A DNA stretch of 64,000 nt from Caulobacter henricii (GCF_001414055.1 NZ_CP013002.1:2294001-2358000), one strand, 5' to 3'; shown: positions 17,093-28,162, counted from the first letter of the stretch. The notes: a model not told the origin generated them from the letters alone. Made by a program: numbers and translations.

Positions 17093-17229
17093 CACCATCC
17101 TGGGCTCAGGATCGTGCCCGTGAGCCTGCTCGTCTGACAAATCACAGGCCTGCCAATCCCCGACATATGCCCGCAACATTTCGGGCGGATCACGCTGAAC
17201 AGGAAACATGTCGGAAGGGACCCCACACC

Positions 17230-17523
17230 ATGCGCCGCACCATCATCGCCGCCGCCCTGGCCTCCATCACCACCCTCGCCGCCGGCGCAGCCATGGCCCA
17301 GATGCCGCCCCCCGCCGAGATCATCAAGGCCTGGGACAAGAACGCTGACGGCGTCGTCGACAAGGCTGAATGGGTGGCCGCCGGCCGTCCGGAAGACCGC
17401 TTCGCCATGGTCGATGCCGACCACGACGGCAAGGTCACCGCTGATGAACTGGCCGCCGCCATGGCCCGCATGCGCGCCAGCCAGCCAGGCGGCGGCGCGC
17501 CGCCCGCCGAGCCCAAGAACTAG
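17230..17523 (+). CDS. Secreted EF-hand protein
   Basis: A 97-residue protein with a signal peptide (MRRTIIAAALASITTLAAGA, cleavage probably after AMA). Two EF-hand loops follow: DKNADGVVDKAEW and DADHDGKVTADEL, with the Asp/Asn ligands at positions 1, 3 and 5 and Glu at 12. It probably binds calcium in the periplasm. GGAAGGGA lies upstream of the ATG at 17230. A strong terminator follows at 17550-17583, so it is a single-gene transcript. Confidence 0.88.
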   Translation: MRRTIIAAALASITTLAAGAAMAQMPPPAEIIKAWDKNADGVVDKAEWVAAGRPEDRFAMVDADHDGKVTADELAAAMARMRASQPGGGAPPAEPKN

Positions 17524-17549
17524 GCTTGCCGTCAGGCTGAGAAAGCAGC

Positions 17550-17583
17550 GCCGTCCGGTCTCAGCGACCGGGCGGCGTTTTTC
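17550..17583 (+). terminator. Rho-independent terminator after the EF-hand gene
   Basis: A 10-bp stem (GCCGTCCGGT at 17550-17559, ACCGGGCGGC at 17567-17576, one G-T pair) with a 7-nt loop is followed by GTTTTT. It sits 26 nt after the EF-hand stop and just before the end of the convergent DUF885 gene. Confidence 0.85.
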
Positions 17584-17585
17584 GT

Positions 17586-19151
17586 TCAGGCCGCGCCCAG
17601 CACGCGTGCCCGCATCATGGACAGCGGCAGAGGCCCTGGAACCAGCACGGCGTCATGGAAGCGACGAAGGTCAAATGCCGCGCCAAGTCGCTTGCGGGAC
17701 TCTTCGCGCAGCCGAACCAGTTCCAGCCAGGCCAGACCCTGTCCCGCTGAGGCGGCCGGTCCAATGGCGATGCGCTCTAGGCCCTGCGAGACCGGAGAGA
17801 AGACCGGCGGCGGGCCCTGCAGGTCATTCAGGAAGACCGTGGCCTTCTCGACGCTCCAGCCCTTGTGGTGAACACCCAGATCGGCCAGCAGACGGCCGAC
17901 GCGGAACAGCATCCACTGAATGTAACCCAGCTCGGCGAGCGGATCCCCGGCGAACGCCCCCTCCTCATCGGCCAGTTGTTCGGCATAGATGGCCCAGCCC
18001 TCGGAGAAGCCCGGAAAGGCCATGCGGCTGCGCAACGGATGGGCACCGGAACGTTCCTCCAGCGGCATCTGCACCATGTGACCCGCCACGCTCTCGTGGT
18101 GGACGACACTGGGCAGGGTCCAGCCTGGACGGGTGCGGATGGTGCTGAGATCGGCAAAATAGGCACCCGACCGGGTGCCATCAAAGGCCGGAGCTTCGCG
18201 ATAGCCCTGCCGGCGGGCCGCTTCGTCTGCGGGGGACATTCGGCTCATTCTGACCGTGAGACTGCCGGGCGCGACCGTGGCGAAGGACGCCGGCAGGCGC
18301 GAGACGGCCCTGGTCAGCCAGGCATTCATGTCAGCGGTCAGCCGGTCGCGCCCGGCATCGTCATCGCTATAGAGCCAGCGTTCGTCGCGGCTGAGCGTGG
18401 CCAGACGCGCGCCGACTGTTCCCCTGCTCAGCCCCTGGGCCTTCAACAATCGGTCGGCGCGAGCCGTAAGGGCCCTGGCGGCGGCAGAGGCGCGCGCCCA
18501 GGCCTGGGACGGCGTGATGTCCGCGCCCATCGCCGCCTTCAGCAACAGGGCGTAATAGGTCTCGCCATCCTTGAAGCGTCCGACACCGATCTCCTTGCCG
18601 GCCTGGGGACGCAGGGCGATCAGGACGCTGCGCTGGCGGCCCAGGGCGGCGGCGAGTTCGGGCGCGGAGGCGACGGCGGTCGCGGTTTCGGCCAGACCTG
18701 CGGCAACCTTGTCGATCACAAAGGCCGGCAGGACCACGCCCTTGGCGGCGTCTTCAGCGATCCTTGCGGTCTCGGCGTCCAGTCGCTTCACGGCGTCAGC
18801 GGCCGTATCGCCCGACTTCGCAGCGTCAGCGGCCTTCAGCCAGGTGCCGGAGCGCGTGGTCACGACATAGGGCGAGGTCGCGCCTGCACCGAACGGGAAG
18901 CGGCGGACGATGTCGTCCTCGGTGGTGAACGCCGACAGCACGGCGTCATAGTCCAGGCGCGCCGCAGGGCTCAGGGGGGTCGGGGAAAAGGCGCTCAGAG
19001 TCGCCAGCTTCTGGTCGGCCCGGCCGCCCTTGGCCAGCCTGTCCAGCAGCGCCTTCAGCGCTGCGTCATCGCCCGCCGCCTGAACGCCGCCGGCCGCCAG
19101 CAGCGCCGTACTGGCCACGGCTCCGCCCATTACCTCGCGCCGGCTGATCAT
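17586..19151 (-). CDS. DUF885 family exported protein, putative metallo-hydrolase
   Basis: A 521-residue DUF885 protein. The N-terminus is a twin-arginine-like signal (ISRREVMGGAVASTALLAAG, cleavage near VQA). The metal-site motif is HHESVAGHMVQM, the equivalent of the family's HExxPGHxxQ, with Ala in place of Pro. FSEGWAIYAEQLADEEG supplies the second conserved site. DUF885 proteins resemble gluzincin-like peptidases, but substrates are mostly unknown. The start at 19151 has GGGAG upstream. Confidence 0.88.
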   Translation of the reverse strand: MISRREVMGGAVASTALLAAGGVQAAGDDAALKALLDRLAKGGRADQKLATLSAFSPTPLSPAARLDYDAVLSAFTTEDDIVRRFPFGAGATSPYVVTTRSGTWLKAADAAKSGDTAADAVKRLDAETARIAEDAAKGVVLPAFVIDKVAAGLAETATAVASAPELAAALGRQRSVLIALRPQAGKEIGVGRFKDGETYYALLLKAAMGADITPSQAWARASAAARALTARADRLLKAQGLSRGTVGARLATLSRDERWLYSDDDAGRDRLTADMNAWLTRAVSRLPASFATVAPGSLTVRMSRMSPADEAARRQGYREAPAFDGTRSGAYFADLSTIRTRPGWTLPSVVHHESVAGHMVQMPLEERSGAHPLRSRMAFPGFSEGWAIYAEQLADEEGAFAGDPLAELGYIQWMLFRVGRLLADLGVHHKGWSVEKATVFLNDLQGPPPVFSPVSQGLERIAIGPAASAGQGLAWLELVRLREESRKRLGAAFDLRRFHDAVLVPGPLPLSMMRARVLGAA

Positions 19152-19284
19152 GGCGTCTCTCCCGGAAGTCTCTGGTCTTGGCCTCAGGTCTAGGCGATCT
19201 GACACCGGTGTCCAGCCATTCGGCGACTTGATCGCACCCTCCCGCCCGCTAGGGTGCGGCGAACAGCTGTTTGAGAGACGCACC

Positions 19285-20487
<1,203 letters not shown>

Positions 20488-20551
20488 TCCCGTCGGGGCT
20501 CGAACCGGTGGTCGACAGGAGCCGCTGAAGCCCGCCTGGAAATTTTCCGGA

Positions 20552-20565
20552 TGACAACGCTGTCA
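20552..20565. promoter_or_regulatory. LacI-family operator upstream of the GH9 gene
   Basis: The palindrome TGACAACGCTGTCA matches every fixed position of the general LacI-family operator pattern TGNNANCGNTNNCA. It lies 64 nt before the GH9 ATG. It implies induction of the glycosidase gene by a sugar through a LacI-type repressor encoded elsewhere. Confidence 0.7.
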
Positions 20566-20628
20566 CCTTGCCCCTAACTAGGGAGGAACGGCGTGCGCCT
20601 GCGACACGCCGACAGGCAGGAAGACGCC

Positions 20629-22500
20629 ATGACCAGGATCCGCCACGCCGTGACGGCCATCGCCCTGACTCTGATCTGCGGGACCGCGGTTCGAGCCGAG
20701 GAGCCCGCGCGCACCATTCGCCTGAACCAGCTGGGCCTGGAAACCGCCGGACCCAAGCGCGCCATGCTGGACCACCCCTCCACAACGGCCCTGGCCTGGA
20801 CGCTACGCGACACGCGGGGTGCCGTTGCGGCGAGCGGCAAGACCAAGGTTTTCGGCACCGATCCGTCGTCTGGTGAGCATGTCCATCAGATCGACTTCAG
20901 CAGCTTCCGCGGGAGCGGTGACGGCTATCGCCTGCAGGTCGGCGAGGCCGAGAGCCGGCCCTTCGCCCTCGGCGAAAGGCTCTATGGACCGCTGAAGTCC
21001 GACGCCCTCAGCTTCTTCTACCATAACCGTGCCGGCATCCCGATCGAGGCGCGGTTCGTCCAGCGTCCCGACCTGGCCCGACCAGCCGGCCACGCGCCAG
21101 ACAAGGCGACCTGCTTCAACAAGGCGGACGAACGCGGCCAGGTCTGGGCCGGTTGCGACTACACCCTAGACCTCAGCCGCGGCTGGTACGACGCCGGCGA
21201 CCACGGCAAGTATGTGGTCAATGGTGGCATTTCCGTCTGGACCCTGCAGAACGTCCATGAACGCGCTCTCTTGCTCGGCAAGACCTCGACCCTGGCGGCC
21301 TTTGCGGACGGCAAGGGCCGTATTCCCGAGAACAGCAATGGCTTCCCGGACCTGCTGGACGAAGCCCGCTGGGAGATGGACTTCCTTCTGGCCATGCAGG
21401 TTCCGGCCAAGGTCACCATGGCCCTGCCCGTCGGCCACCAGCAGGTTGGGCCCAAGGGCCGCCTGGTCCTGAGCGATCTCGACGCCTCCGGCATGGCCCA
21501 CCAACGCCTCGGCAACGAGTACTGGACCGGCCTGCCCACGGCCCCGGCTGCCGACAAGGTCACCCGCTATCTCTATCATCCGACCACCGCAGCCACGCTG
21601 AACCTGGCGGCCACAGCGGCCCAGGCCGCACGGCTGTGGAAAACCCTGGACCCGGCCTTCTCGGCACACTGCCTTGATGTCGCCCAGCGCGCCTATGCCG
21701 CCGCACGGCGCAATCCAGAGGTCTATGCCCTGGGCGCGTTCACCGGCAGCGGCGGCTATGGCGACAACAGCGTCGAAGACGAGTTCTACTGGGCGGCTGC
21801 CGAACTCTACGCCACGACCGGAGCCCAGGAATATGAGGCCGCCGTTCGGACCTCGCCCCTGTTTCTGGCCGGTCCTTCGGCGGGCGGCAAGCCGACCGGC
21901 GATATCGGCTGGCCCTCGGTCGGGGCCCTTGGAACGATCACCCTGGCCCTGACCCCGAATGGATTGAAGCCGGCCGAGATCGCCAGAGCACGGGCCAATC
22001 TGGTCACCAGCGCTGACCGGTATCTGGCCGACGGCGCGACCCAGGGCTACGCCCATCCCTACGCGCCCAACGGCTATCCCTGGGGCTCGACCTCATCGGT
22101 CCTGAACCAGGCGATGGTCCTGGGCCTGGCCGCCGATTTCACCGGCAAGGCGGCCTATCGCGACGGCGCAGTCGACGCGATGGACTGGATCCTCGGCCGC
22201 AACCCGCTGGACCGCTCCTTCGTCACCGGCCATGGGGCTCGGCCCATGCAGCATCCGCACCACCGGTTCTGGGCCAAACAGGCCGACGCCCGCTACCCTG
22301 CCCCGCCGCCCGGCGTGATCTCCGGCGGGCCAAACTCGACCAATATGAGCGATGAGATCGCCAAGGACATGAAGGGGAAATGCGCGCCCCAGACCTGCTG
22401 GAGCGACGACTATCGCGCCTTCACCCAGAACGAGGTCGCCATCAACTGGAACGCCCCCCTGGTCTGGGTCGCGGCCTGGCTGGATGAGCCCGCGCGTTGA
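20629..22500 (+). CDS. Glycoside hydrolase family 9 (endoglucanase-like), exported
   Basis: A 623-residue secreted GH9 enzyme. It has a signal peptide (TRIRHAVTAIALTLICGTAVRA), an N-terminal Ig-like domain (about 27-115, RTIRLNQLGLETAGPKRA) and an inverting GH9 catalytic domain. Catalytic motifs are WYDAGDHGKY with the base aspartates (about residue 185), GHGARPMQHPHHRFW, and DDYRAFTQNEVAINWNAPL with the acid glutamate near residue 600. Cellulose or mixed beta-glucan is the likely substrate. I start at the ATG at 20629 because the signal peptide then begins correctly. A GTG at 20593 with a better AGGGAGGA site would add 12 residues. Confidence 0.9.
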   Translation: MTRIRHAVTAIALTLICGTAVRAEEPARTIRLNQLGLETAGPKRAMLDHPSTTALAWTLRDTRGAVAASGKTKVFGTDPSSGEHVHQIDFSSFRGSGDGYRLQVGEAESRPFALGERLYGPLKSDALSFFYHNRAGIPIEARFVQRPDLARPAGHAPDKATCFNKADERGQVWAGCDYTLDLSRGWYDAGDHGKYVVNGGISVWTLQNVHERALLLGKTSTLAAFADGKGRIPENSNGFPDLLDEARWEMDFLLAMQVPAKVTMALPVGHQQVGPKGRLVLSDLDASGMAHQRLGNEYWTGLPTAPAADKVTRYLYHPTTAATLNLAATAAQAARLWKTLDPAFSAHCLDVAQRAYAAARRNPEVYALGAFTGSGGYGDNSVEDEFYWAAAELYATTGAQEYEAAVRTSPLFLAGPSAGGKPTGDIGWPSVGALGTITLALTPNGLKPAEIARARANLVTSADRYLADGATQGYAHPYAPNGYPWGSTSSVLNQAMVLGLAADFTGKAAYRDGAVDAMDWILGRNPLDRSFVTGHGARPMQHPHHRFWAKQADARYPAPPPGVISGGPNSTNMSDEIAKDMKGKCAPQTCWSDDYRAFTQNEVAINWNAPLVWVAAWLDEPAR

Positions 22501-22613
22501 ATGCTCACCACAAAACTCTGGCCACGCGGCATTATGGCGCTGTGGCTGGCATAGCTTCCTTCACCTTTCGCCCGGATAGTAACCCGGCAAAATGATCGAG
22601 GCTGAGCATCGGA

Positions 22614-24473
22614 ATGCCATTTGAGGCAGCTGAGGACAGGCTGAGGGGTGATCCTGTCAGGCTCGCCCTGGTTGGACAGGCACACCGCAACAGCCTGGCC
22701 ACCTTGGCCGTTCAGGCAGCCTCAGCCATCGGCGTGACGGTCATCGCCCTCCCGGCCGAACGCCCTTTCCACGTGGCCTGGCTGGTCGTTGTGATGGTGG
22801 TCCTGGCGGCCCGGGTGGTTCTGGACCGACTGACGGGTGCCGCCCTAGCGGGAAAGCGGCTGCGAAATCGCCTGGCGGTCCTCGCCGCGCTCAACAGCCT
22901 GGGCCTGATCGTCAGCGCAGGACTTTGGGCCTATCTCGCCGTGGCCCGTATTCCCCTCGACAGTCCACTTTCGCGCTATGCCCTGATTGTTGTGCTGTCT
23001 GCTCTGGCCGGAGGGGCCACGGGCGTGCTGTCGCCGCTGAAATGGACCGGGCGGATCTATATCACCCTGATCCTGGTTCCCGCCTCGGTGACCCTGATCG
23101 TAGGCGGCGGCTCGGAGATCGTCCTGGGTGCGCTGGGGCTGATCTTCTGTGGCGTCATGCTGGTCGGCCACCGCAACAATCACGCCCTGCTGGTCGATTG
23201 CCTGCGGCTACGGGACGAAAACCGCGATCTCATCGCCGACATCCAGCGGCGAAACCATGACGCAGGCCTGCTCAACCGGGACCTCGAAACCCGTGTGCGG
23301 GCCCGGACCCAGCAGCTCGAACTGCTGTCGGAAAAGGCCCAGGTCGCCAACCGCTCCAAGTCGCAATTCCTGGCCATGGTCAGCCATGAGATGCGCACGC
23401 CTCTGAACGCCATTCTCGGCGAAGGGCAACTTCTGGCGCGCGAACCCCTGACTGCGCCGCAACGCGCGCGACTTGGCGTGATCAAGACCGCCTCCCGCGT
23501 CATGAGGCAGCTGATCGACGACATCCTGGACATTTCCCAGATCGAATCCGGCAGCCTGCAACTGCGATTGAACGCGTTCTCACTGGACACCCTGGTCAGC
23601 GAGGTCCGTGAACTGCACTTGCCGCTCGCCCAGGAGCGGGGCCTGTCCCTGACCCTGTCCGTGCAACCCGACCTGGCCCGGTACCGTCGCGGTGATGCCG
23701 AACGCCTAAGCCAGCTGATCGGCAATCTCGTCGACAACGCCCTGAAGTTCACGCGCCAGGGCGGAGTGACCGTCAAGATCAACGGCGATGACCGCCAGTT
23801 GCAGGTCGCCGTCATCGACACCGGCATCGGTATCGCCGCCAAGGACCATGAGTCGATTTTCGAACGCTTCGTGCAGGTCGACAATTCCTCGACCCGAAAG
23901 GTCGGCGGCATTGGACTGGGCCTGGCGATCTGCCGCGAGATTTCCGAGCAGATGGGGGGAACCCTCAAGGTCACCTCGGCCCCCGGAATCGGCGCGCGCT
24001 TCGATTTTTCAGCGCCCATTCCTTCCGTTGTTTCCTCCGAGCCCCTGATCAGCGGGGCTGAGGAAGACGAAGACCAGGCGCCCAATCAGGTCCCCGCCTC
24101 CCTGCTGATCGTCGACGACAATCCGGTCAACCGCCGCATCCTGGCCGCCCTGGTTCAGCATTTCGGCGTCACCTGCGGCTTTGCCGAAAATGGACGCGAA
24201 GCGGTGGAGGCCTGGCGGAGCCAGCCCTGGGACGCCATCTTCATGGACATCCACATGCCCGAAATGGATGGCCTCGAGGCGACCCTGGCCATTCGTCGCG
24301 AAGAAGCCCGGACCGGCGTCGAGAGGACGCCGATCATCGCCGTGACCGCCAGCGTCCTGCCCCATGAAGTGGAAGGCTACGTCAAGGCCGGCATGGACGG
24401 TGTTCTGCCCAAACCCGTGGAGGCAGCGGCCCTGGCTGCGACTCTGTCGCAGTGCATGGCCGCTGCGGCCTGA
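22614..24473 (+). CDS. Hybrid sensor histidine kinase with receiver domain
   Basis: A 619-residue hybrid kinase. Residues about 25-195 hold five or six transmembrane helices with no obvious extracytoplasmic sensor. A coiled coil (about 200-245) leads to HisKA (SHEMRTPLN, His258) and HATPase (NLVDNALKFT, DTGIGIA, GGIGLGLAI). The C-terminal receiver (LLIVDDNPVNRR, phosphoacceptor Asp545 in FMDIHMPEMDG, lysine in LPKPV) completes it. The signal is unknown. A phosphotransfer partner must be encoded elsewhere, because no neighbour has an output domain. Confidence 0.92.
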   Translation: MPFEAAEDRLRGDPVRLALVGQAHRNSLATLAVQAASAIGVTVIALPAERPFHVAWLVVVMVVLAARVVLDRLTGAALAGKRLRNRLAVLAALNSLGLIVSAGLWAYLAVARIPLDSPLSRYALIVVLSALAGGATGVLSPLKWTGRIYITLILVPASVTLIVGGGSEIVLGALGLIFCGVMLVGHRNNHALLVDCLRLRDENRDLIADIQRRNHDAGLLNRDLETRVRARTQQLELLSEKAQVANRSKSQFLAMVSHEMRTPLNAILGEGQLLAREPLTAPQRARLGVIKTASRVMRQLIDDILDISQIESGSLQLRLNAFSLDTLVSEVRELHLPLAQERGLSLTLSVQPDLARYRRGDAERLSQLIGNLVDNALKFTRQGGVTVKINGDDRQLQVAVIDTGIGIAAKDHESIFERFVQVDNSSTRKVGGIGLGLAICREISEQMGGTLKVTSAPGIGARFDFSAPIPSVVSSEPLISGAEEDEDQAPNQVPASLLIVDDNPVNRRILAALVQHFGVTCGFAENGREAVEAWRSQPWDAIFMDIHMPEMDGLEATLAIRREEARTGVERTPIIAVTASVLPHEVEGYVKAGMDGVLPKPVEAAALAATLSQCMAAAA

Positions 24474-24557
24474 ACAGACCTCACCCCCGTGAAGGAACCA
24501 ACCCGGTATTGACACTTCGCGTGCCATAATATTGATGGATCCCGACGCAGTCGCGAA

Positions 24558-25658
24558 TTGGGGCCGGGGCCAGTGCTGATCGTACACGGACTGGACCTGT
24601 CCTATTTCACCGGAAAGCTGGAAGGATATCTGCGCGCCAAGGGCTTGACCTACCGTCTCCAGGAAATGACGACGGCCAGCTTCCGCGCCCTGGCCCAGCG
24701 GACCGGCATCCGGCAGATGCCCCAGCTCGAACTGCCCGATGGCCAATGGCTCACCGATACGCCGCTCATCATCGACCGGCTGGAGCAGATCAGCCCGCAG
24801 AACAGCCTGACGCCCCAGGATCCAGCCCTCCGCTTTCTGGCGGATCTGATCGAAGCCTATGGTGACGAGCATCTCTGGCGGCCGGCCCTCTATTATCGCT
24901 GGGCCTATGCGGCGGACGCCCACCTGATGAGCGGCAGGCTGGCCGACGGGATGTTTGCCGATCTTCCCCTGCCCCGCGCGCTTCGCCGGCAGATCGCCCT
25001 GCGGCGACAGAGGTCGGTCTATCTGCGCGATGAAGGCGTGACCAAGGCCAACCGGGACCGGATTGAAGCCGACTATACCGACCTGCTCGCCGCCCTGAAC
25101 GGGATCTTCTCGACGCGGGACTGGCTTTTGGGAGACGCTCCAACCCGTGCAGACATCGGACTGTTTGGCCCCCTGTTCCGCCATTTTGCCAGCGATCCGA
25201 CGCCAGCCCAAATCATGCGCGACCGCGCGCCAAGGGTCGCCGAATGGGTCGCGCGCCTTTGGGCTCTTGGGCCTGACCCCTCGCGCTCCGCTATGGACCT
25301 GACCCGCATTCCGACCGACCTGGGCCCGTTGCTGCACCTGATCGAAGGCCGGTTTCTACCCGAAATGGCCGACAACCAGCAGGCCGTCAGGCGTAGCGCG
25401 CCCCTCACCCGTCACTACGATGAGGGCGTGAGCTTTACCTATCGGACCAATGCCTATCGCGCCTCGCGGCTGTCGCGCCTGCAGGCGTCCTTTGCCGCGC
25501 TGACAGTTCCAGCCCAGATCACCCTTGATCGACACCTCAGCCCGAGATCCGTTGCGATCCTTGGATCAGGTCAAGAGCTTCAGCCTGATGGCCCAATGCC
25601 CTCGCCCGGATCCATGGTCCGGGATCGCTGGTGGCGGCCCGTCGAGCGAAGGGCATGA
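24558..25658 (+). CDS. Glutathione S-transferase family protein
   Basis: A 366-residue protein with an N-terminal GST thioredoxin-like domain (VHGLDLSYFTGKLEGYLRAKGL, then MPQLELPDGQWLTDTPLIIDRLEQ with the cis-Pro and glutathione-binding Asp/Thr region). A long helical C-terminal domain follows (DWLLGDAPTRADIGLFGPLF). It is longer than classical GSTs (about 210 aa), with a C-terminal extension of about 100 residues. The substrate is unknown. The start is TTG at 24558, with an in-frame GTG at 24573 as alternative; no ribosome binding site is decisive. Confidence 0.82.
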   Translation: MGPGPVLIVHGLDLSYFTGKLEGYLRAKGLTYRLQEMTTASFRALAQRTGIRQMPQLELPDGQWLTDTPLIIDRLEQISPQNSLTPQDPALRFLADLIEAYGDEHLWRPALYYRWAYAADAHLMSGRLADGMFADLPLPRALRRQIALRRQRSVYLRDEGVTKANRDRIEADYTDLLAALNGIFSTRDWLLGDAPTRADIGLFGPLFRHFASDPTPAQIMRDRAPRVAEWVARLWALGPDPSRSAMDLTRIPTDLGPLLHLIEGRFLPEMADNQQAVRRSAPLTRHYDEGVSFTYRTNAYRASRLSRLQASFAALTVPAQITLDRHLSPRSVAILGSGQELQPDGPMPSPGSMVRDRWWRPVERRA

Positions 25659-25792
25659 TCCGGCCCGTCCCGCGTCGTGCAGAACGGGACACGCTGAAGA
25701 CATGGCCCAGCGGACGACCTGACGCAGATCTGGGTCTGAAGGTGCCGAAAGCCTGAGACGCAGGTCTTGCGCGCGCCGGCCCCGGTAAAGGC

Positions 25793-25867
25793 TGGAGCGG
25801 GCGATGGGAATCGAACCCACGACATTCTGCTTGGGAAGCAGACGCTCTACCTCTGAGCTACGCCCGC
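25793..25867 (-). tRNA. tRNA-Gly (anticodon CCC)
   Basis: On the minus strand a full cloverleaf is readable. The acceptor GCGGGCG (25867-25861) pairs with CGCCCGC. The D arm contains TAGCTCAGAGGTAGAGC. The anticodon stem TCTGC/GCAGA encloses the loop TTCCCAA with anticodon CCC, and the T arm contains GGTTCGATTCC. The discriminator is T, and the CCA end is encoded (25795-25793). The sequence closely matches bacterial tRNA-Gly(CCC), which reads GGG codons. Confidence 0.96.
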
Positions 25868-26095
25868 AAAAGCGTTATGGTTCAAGACGTTACCGCCACC
25901 CTGCCCATTTTGGCGGAGCGGAGCCTTGACGATGGTTTACACCACCGTTCCGTGGTCGTTCCCATAGCCCGTCCTTTCCCGTCGCTCAAGCGGCACTATG
26001 AGCCGAGGCGCTACAATCGATGCCGTAGCGGCGCGCGACCGGCTTCATCCTGCCTTGGCGAAGCGCCCCAGATCGACCGAATTCCCGGCTCGAAT

Positions 26096-26116
26096 TTAGG
26101 GTTAATTTAACGATTC
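26096..26116 (+). promoter_or_regulatory. CtrA-like box with adjacent CcrM site upstream of the chemoreceptor
   Basis: TTAG-N7-TTAAC (26096-26111) differs by one base from the CtrA pattern TTAA-N7-TTAAC. It is followed immediately by GATTC (26112-26116), a GANTC site for CcrM methylation. It lies about 50 nt before the chemoreceptor start. The rest of the gap 25868-26163 shows no gene. Confidence 0.5.
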
Positions 26117-26163
26117 GATCTGTCTTTTAACTTTTGAGACATTCTCAAAATGGGAAGGCGATG

Positions 26164-27672
26164 ATGGTTTTTTCGAATTCCGCCGGAAAGAAGCAGGCCT
26201 CCGTCGCAGCCGAAATGCGCGACCTGAAGGCTCAGGTCGCTGCGATGAATCGCTCGCAGGCGGTGATCGAATTCCAGCTCGACGGAACCATCTTGAGCGC
26301 CAACGCCAACTTCCTGAATGCCTTGGGCTACAGGGCAGATGAGGTTATCGGCAAACATCACCGGATGTTCGTTCGGCCGAGCGAGGCCAGCAGTGCCGAG
26401 TACCGCAGCTTCTGGGAAGACCTGAACAGGGGCCAGTTCGTCGCCCGCAAGTTCTTGAGGCTCAACAAGCAAGGCTCGGAATGCTGGATCCAAGCGTCCT
26501 ACAATCCAGTCCTCGATGAGAACGGTCGCCCCTACAAGGTCATAAAGTTCGCAACGGACATTACGGCAACCGAGGCGGATCGAGTCCGTTCGGATGCCGA
26601 GAGACAGCGCACGACCGAAGAGCAGGAGGGGGTCGTGGCCGACCTTGCCGCGAGCCTGAAGCGCATGGCCCAGGGAGACCTGACCGCCAGGATCACCGCC
26701 CAATTCTCGGGGCGCTATGGCCAGATCAAGGATGACTTCAACGTCGCGATTGATGCGCTGTGTCAGGCCATGGGGAGTATCGCCTCGACCACAAACGGTC
26801 TGCGCGCTGGGGCTGATGAGATATCGTCGGCGTCTGACGATCTGTCCCGGCGAACGGAACAGCAGGCCGCGAGCCTCGAACAGACGGCCGCTGCCCTCGA
26901 CGAGATCACCGCTACCGTCAAGCGCAGTGCTGCCGGGGCCAAGCAAGCCTCCGCCTCCGCCTCAGGTGCCCGCAGTGACGCCGCCCGTTCGGGTGACGTC
27001 ATGCGAGACGCGGTCGCCGCCATGGGCGAAATCGAACAGAGCTCCGGTCAGATCACCCAGATCATCGGGGTCATCGATGAGATCGCCTTCCAGACCAACC
27101 TCCTGGCCTTGAATGCCGGGGTGGAAGCGGCTCGCGCCGGCGAAGCCGGACGAGGATTTGCCGTTGTCGCCCAGGAGGTCCGAGCCCTGGCGCAGCGGTC
27201 CGCTGAAGCCGCCAAGGAGATCAAGGCCCTGATCGCCAGCAGCACAGCCCAGGTGGAACGGGGCGTCAGGCTTGTGGGTGATACCGGACAGGCCCTGACG
27301 GGCATTGTCAGCAAAATCGCTGAAATCGACGTCCTGATCTCCGAGATCGCAACCTCGTCCCAGGAACAGGCCACGGGCCTGAATGAGGTCAATACCGCCG
27401 TCAATCAGATGGACCAGGTGACACAGCAGAACGCGGCCATGGTCGAGGAAGCCACGGCCGCCGCTGCTAACCTGAAGTCCGAAGCGGCTGCGCTGGCGGC
27501 TCTGGTTGAGCGCTTCGAGACCGGCGGCGGTGGGTCGAGGCGCGAACCGGCCCAGCAAGGCTATCACCGACCGGCAGGCAATCCGGTGGCACGTTCCCAG
27601 GCCAAGGCCGCCGCCTTCGCACGGTCAAGCGGTGGTGCGCAGGCAGCCACCCAGGTTTGGGATGAGTTCTGA
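26164..27672 (+). CDS. Soluble PAS-containing methyl-accepting chemotaxis protein
   Basis: A 502-residue cytoplasmic chemoreceptor with no transmembrane helix. A PAS domain covers about residues 25-130 ([22 protein letters not shown], typical of aerotaxis-type PAS). A HAMP-like segment ([17 protein letters not shown]) precedes the long signalling helices. The kinase-control tip is [23 protein letters not shown] (about 305-330). The protein ends with VWDEF, a possible CheR-docking pentapeptide (xWxxF). GGGAAGG lies 5 nt before the ATG at 26164; an ATG at 26161 is also possible. It is followed by cheW. Confidence 0.93.
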   Translation: MVFSNSAGKKQASVAAEMRDLKAQVAAMNRSQAVIEFQLDGTILSANANFLNALGYRADEVIGKHHRMFVRPSEASSAEYRSFWEDLNRGQFVARKFLRLNKQGSECWIQASYNPVLDENGRPYKVIKFATDITATEADRVRSDAERQRTTEEQEGVVADLAASLKRMAQGDLTARITAQFSGRYGQIKDDFNVAIDALCQAMGSIASTTNGLRAGADEISSASDDLSRRTEQQAASLEQTAAALDEITATVKRSAAGAKQASASASGARSDAARSGDVMRDAVAAMGEIEQSSGQITQIIGVIDEIAFQTNLLALNAGVEAARAGEAGRGFAVVAQEVRALAQRSAEAAKEIKALIASSTAQVERGVRLVGDTGQALTGIVSKIAEIDVLISEIATSSQEQATGLNEVNTAVNQMDQVTQQNAAMVEEATAAAANLKSEAAALAALVERFETGGGGSRREPAQQGYHRPAGNPVARSQAKAAAFARSSGGAQAATQVWDEF

Positions 27673-27697
27673 TCGATAGCCGGAACGGACAGGCAGC

Positions 27698-28162
27698 ATG
27701 ATTAGCGGTGGTGGACTGCTCAACGAAGGCCTGATTGAGCTGATCTCCTTTGAGATCGGCGGCCAGGAATTCTGCATTGATATTCGAAGCGTACGCGAAA
27801 TCCGCGGGTGGTCGTCCGCGACCCAGATGCCTCATACGCCCTCCTATATTCTGGGCGTTATCAATCTTCGCGGCGCGGTCATGCCCATCGTCGATCTGCG
27901 CAATCGCTTGGGCCTGGGTGAGACCGAGCCGTCATCCCGCCACGTGATCGTCGTCATTCAGCATGGCTCGCAATTGGCCGGCATTCTGGTCGATGGCGTA
28001 CAGGAAACCTTCCAGGTGGATGCCAGCGTGCTGCAGGAGCCGCCCCAGATCGAAACGACCACGCCGGACCTTTTCGTCGACGCGATTATTCCCATCGAAG
28101 ATCGTCTTCTCAGTCGCCTGGTGGTGAGCGCCCTGCTCCCGGCCCAACGTCAGGCAGCCTAG
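27698..28162 (+). CDS. cheW: Chemotaxis coupling protein CheW
   Basis: A 154-residue CheW-domain protein that links chemoreceptors to the CheA kinase. The pattern ELISFEIGGQEFCIDIRSVREIRG, then GVINLRGAVMPIVDLRNRLGL, and GILVDGVQETFQV covers the whole domain. GGACAGG precedes the ATG. It lies 25 nt after the chemoreceptor gene, so the pair forms a small operon without cheA, cheR or cheB here. It must work with a chemotaxis cluster elsewhere. Confidence 0.95.
   Translation: MISGGGLLNEGLIELISFEIGGQEFCIDIRSVREIRGWSSATQMPHTPSYILGVINLRGAVMPIVDLRNRLGLGETEPSSRHVIVVIQHGSQLAGILVDGVQETFQVDASVLQEPPQIETTTPDLFVDAIIPIEDRLLSRLVVSALLPAQRQAA

Noticed and set aside
25868..26095. Possible short plus-strand gene between tRNA-Gly and the chemoreceptor
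   Set aside because: The 77-codon frame is low in protein character and has no ribosome binding site. The region more likely holds promoters.
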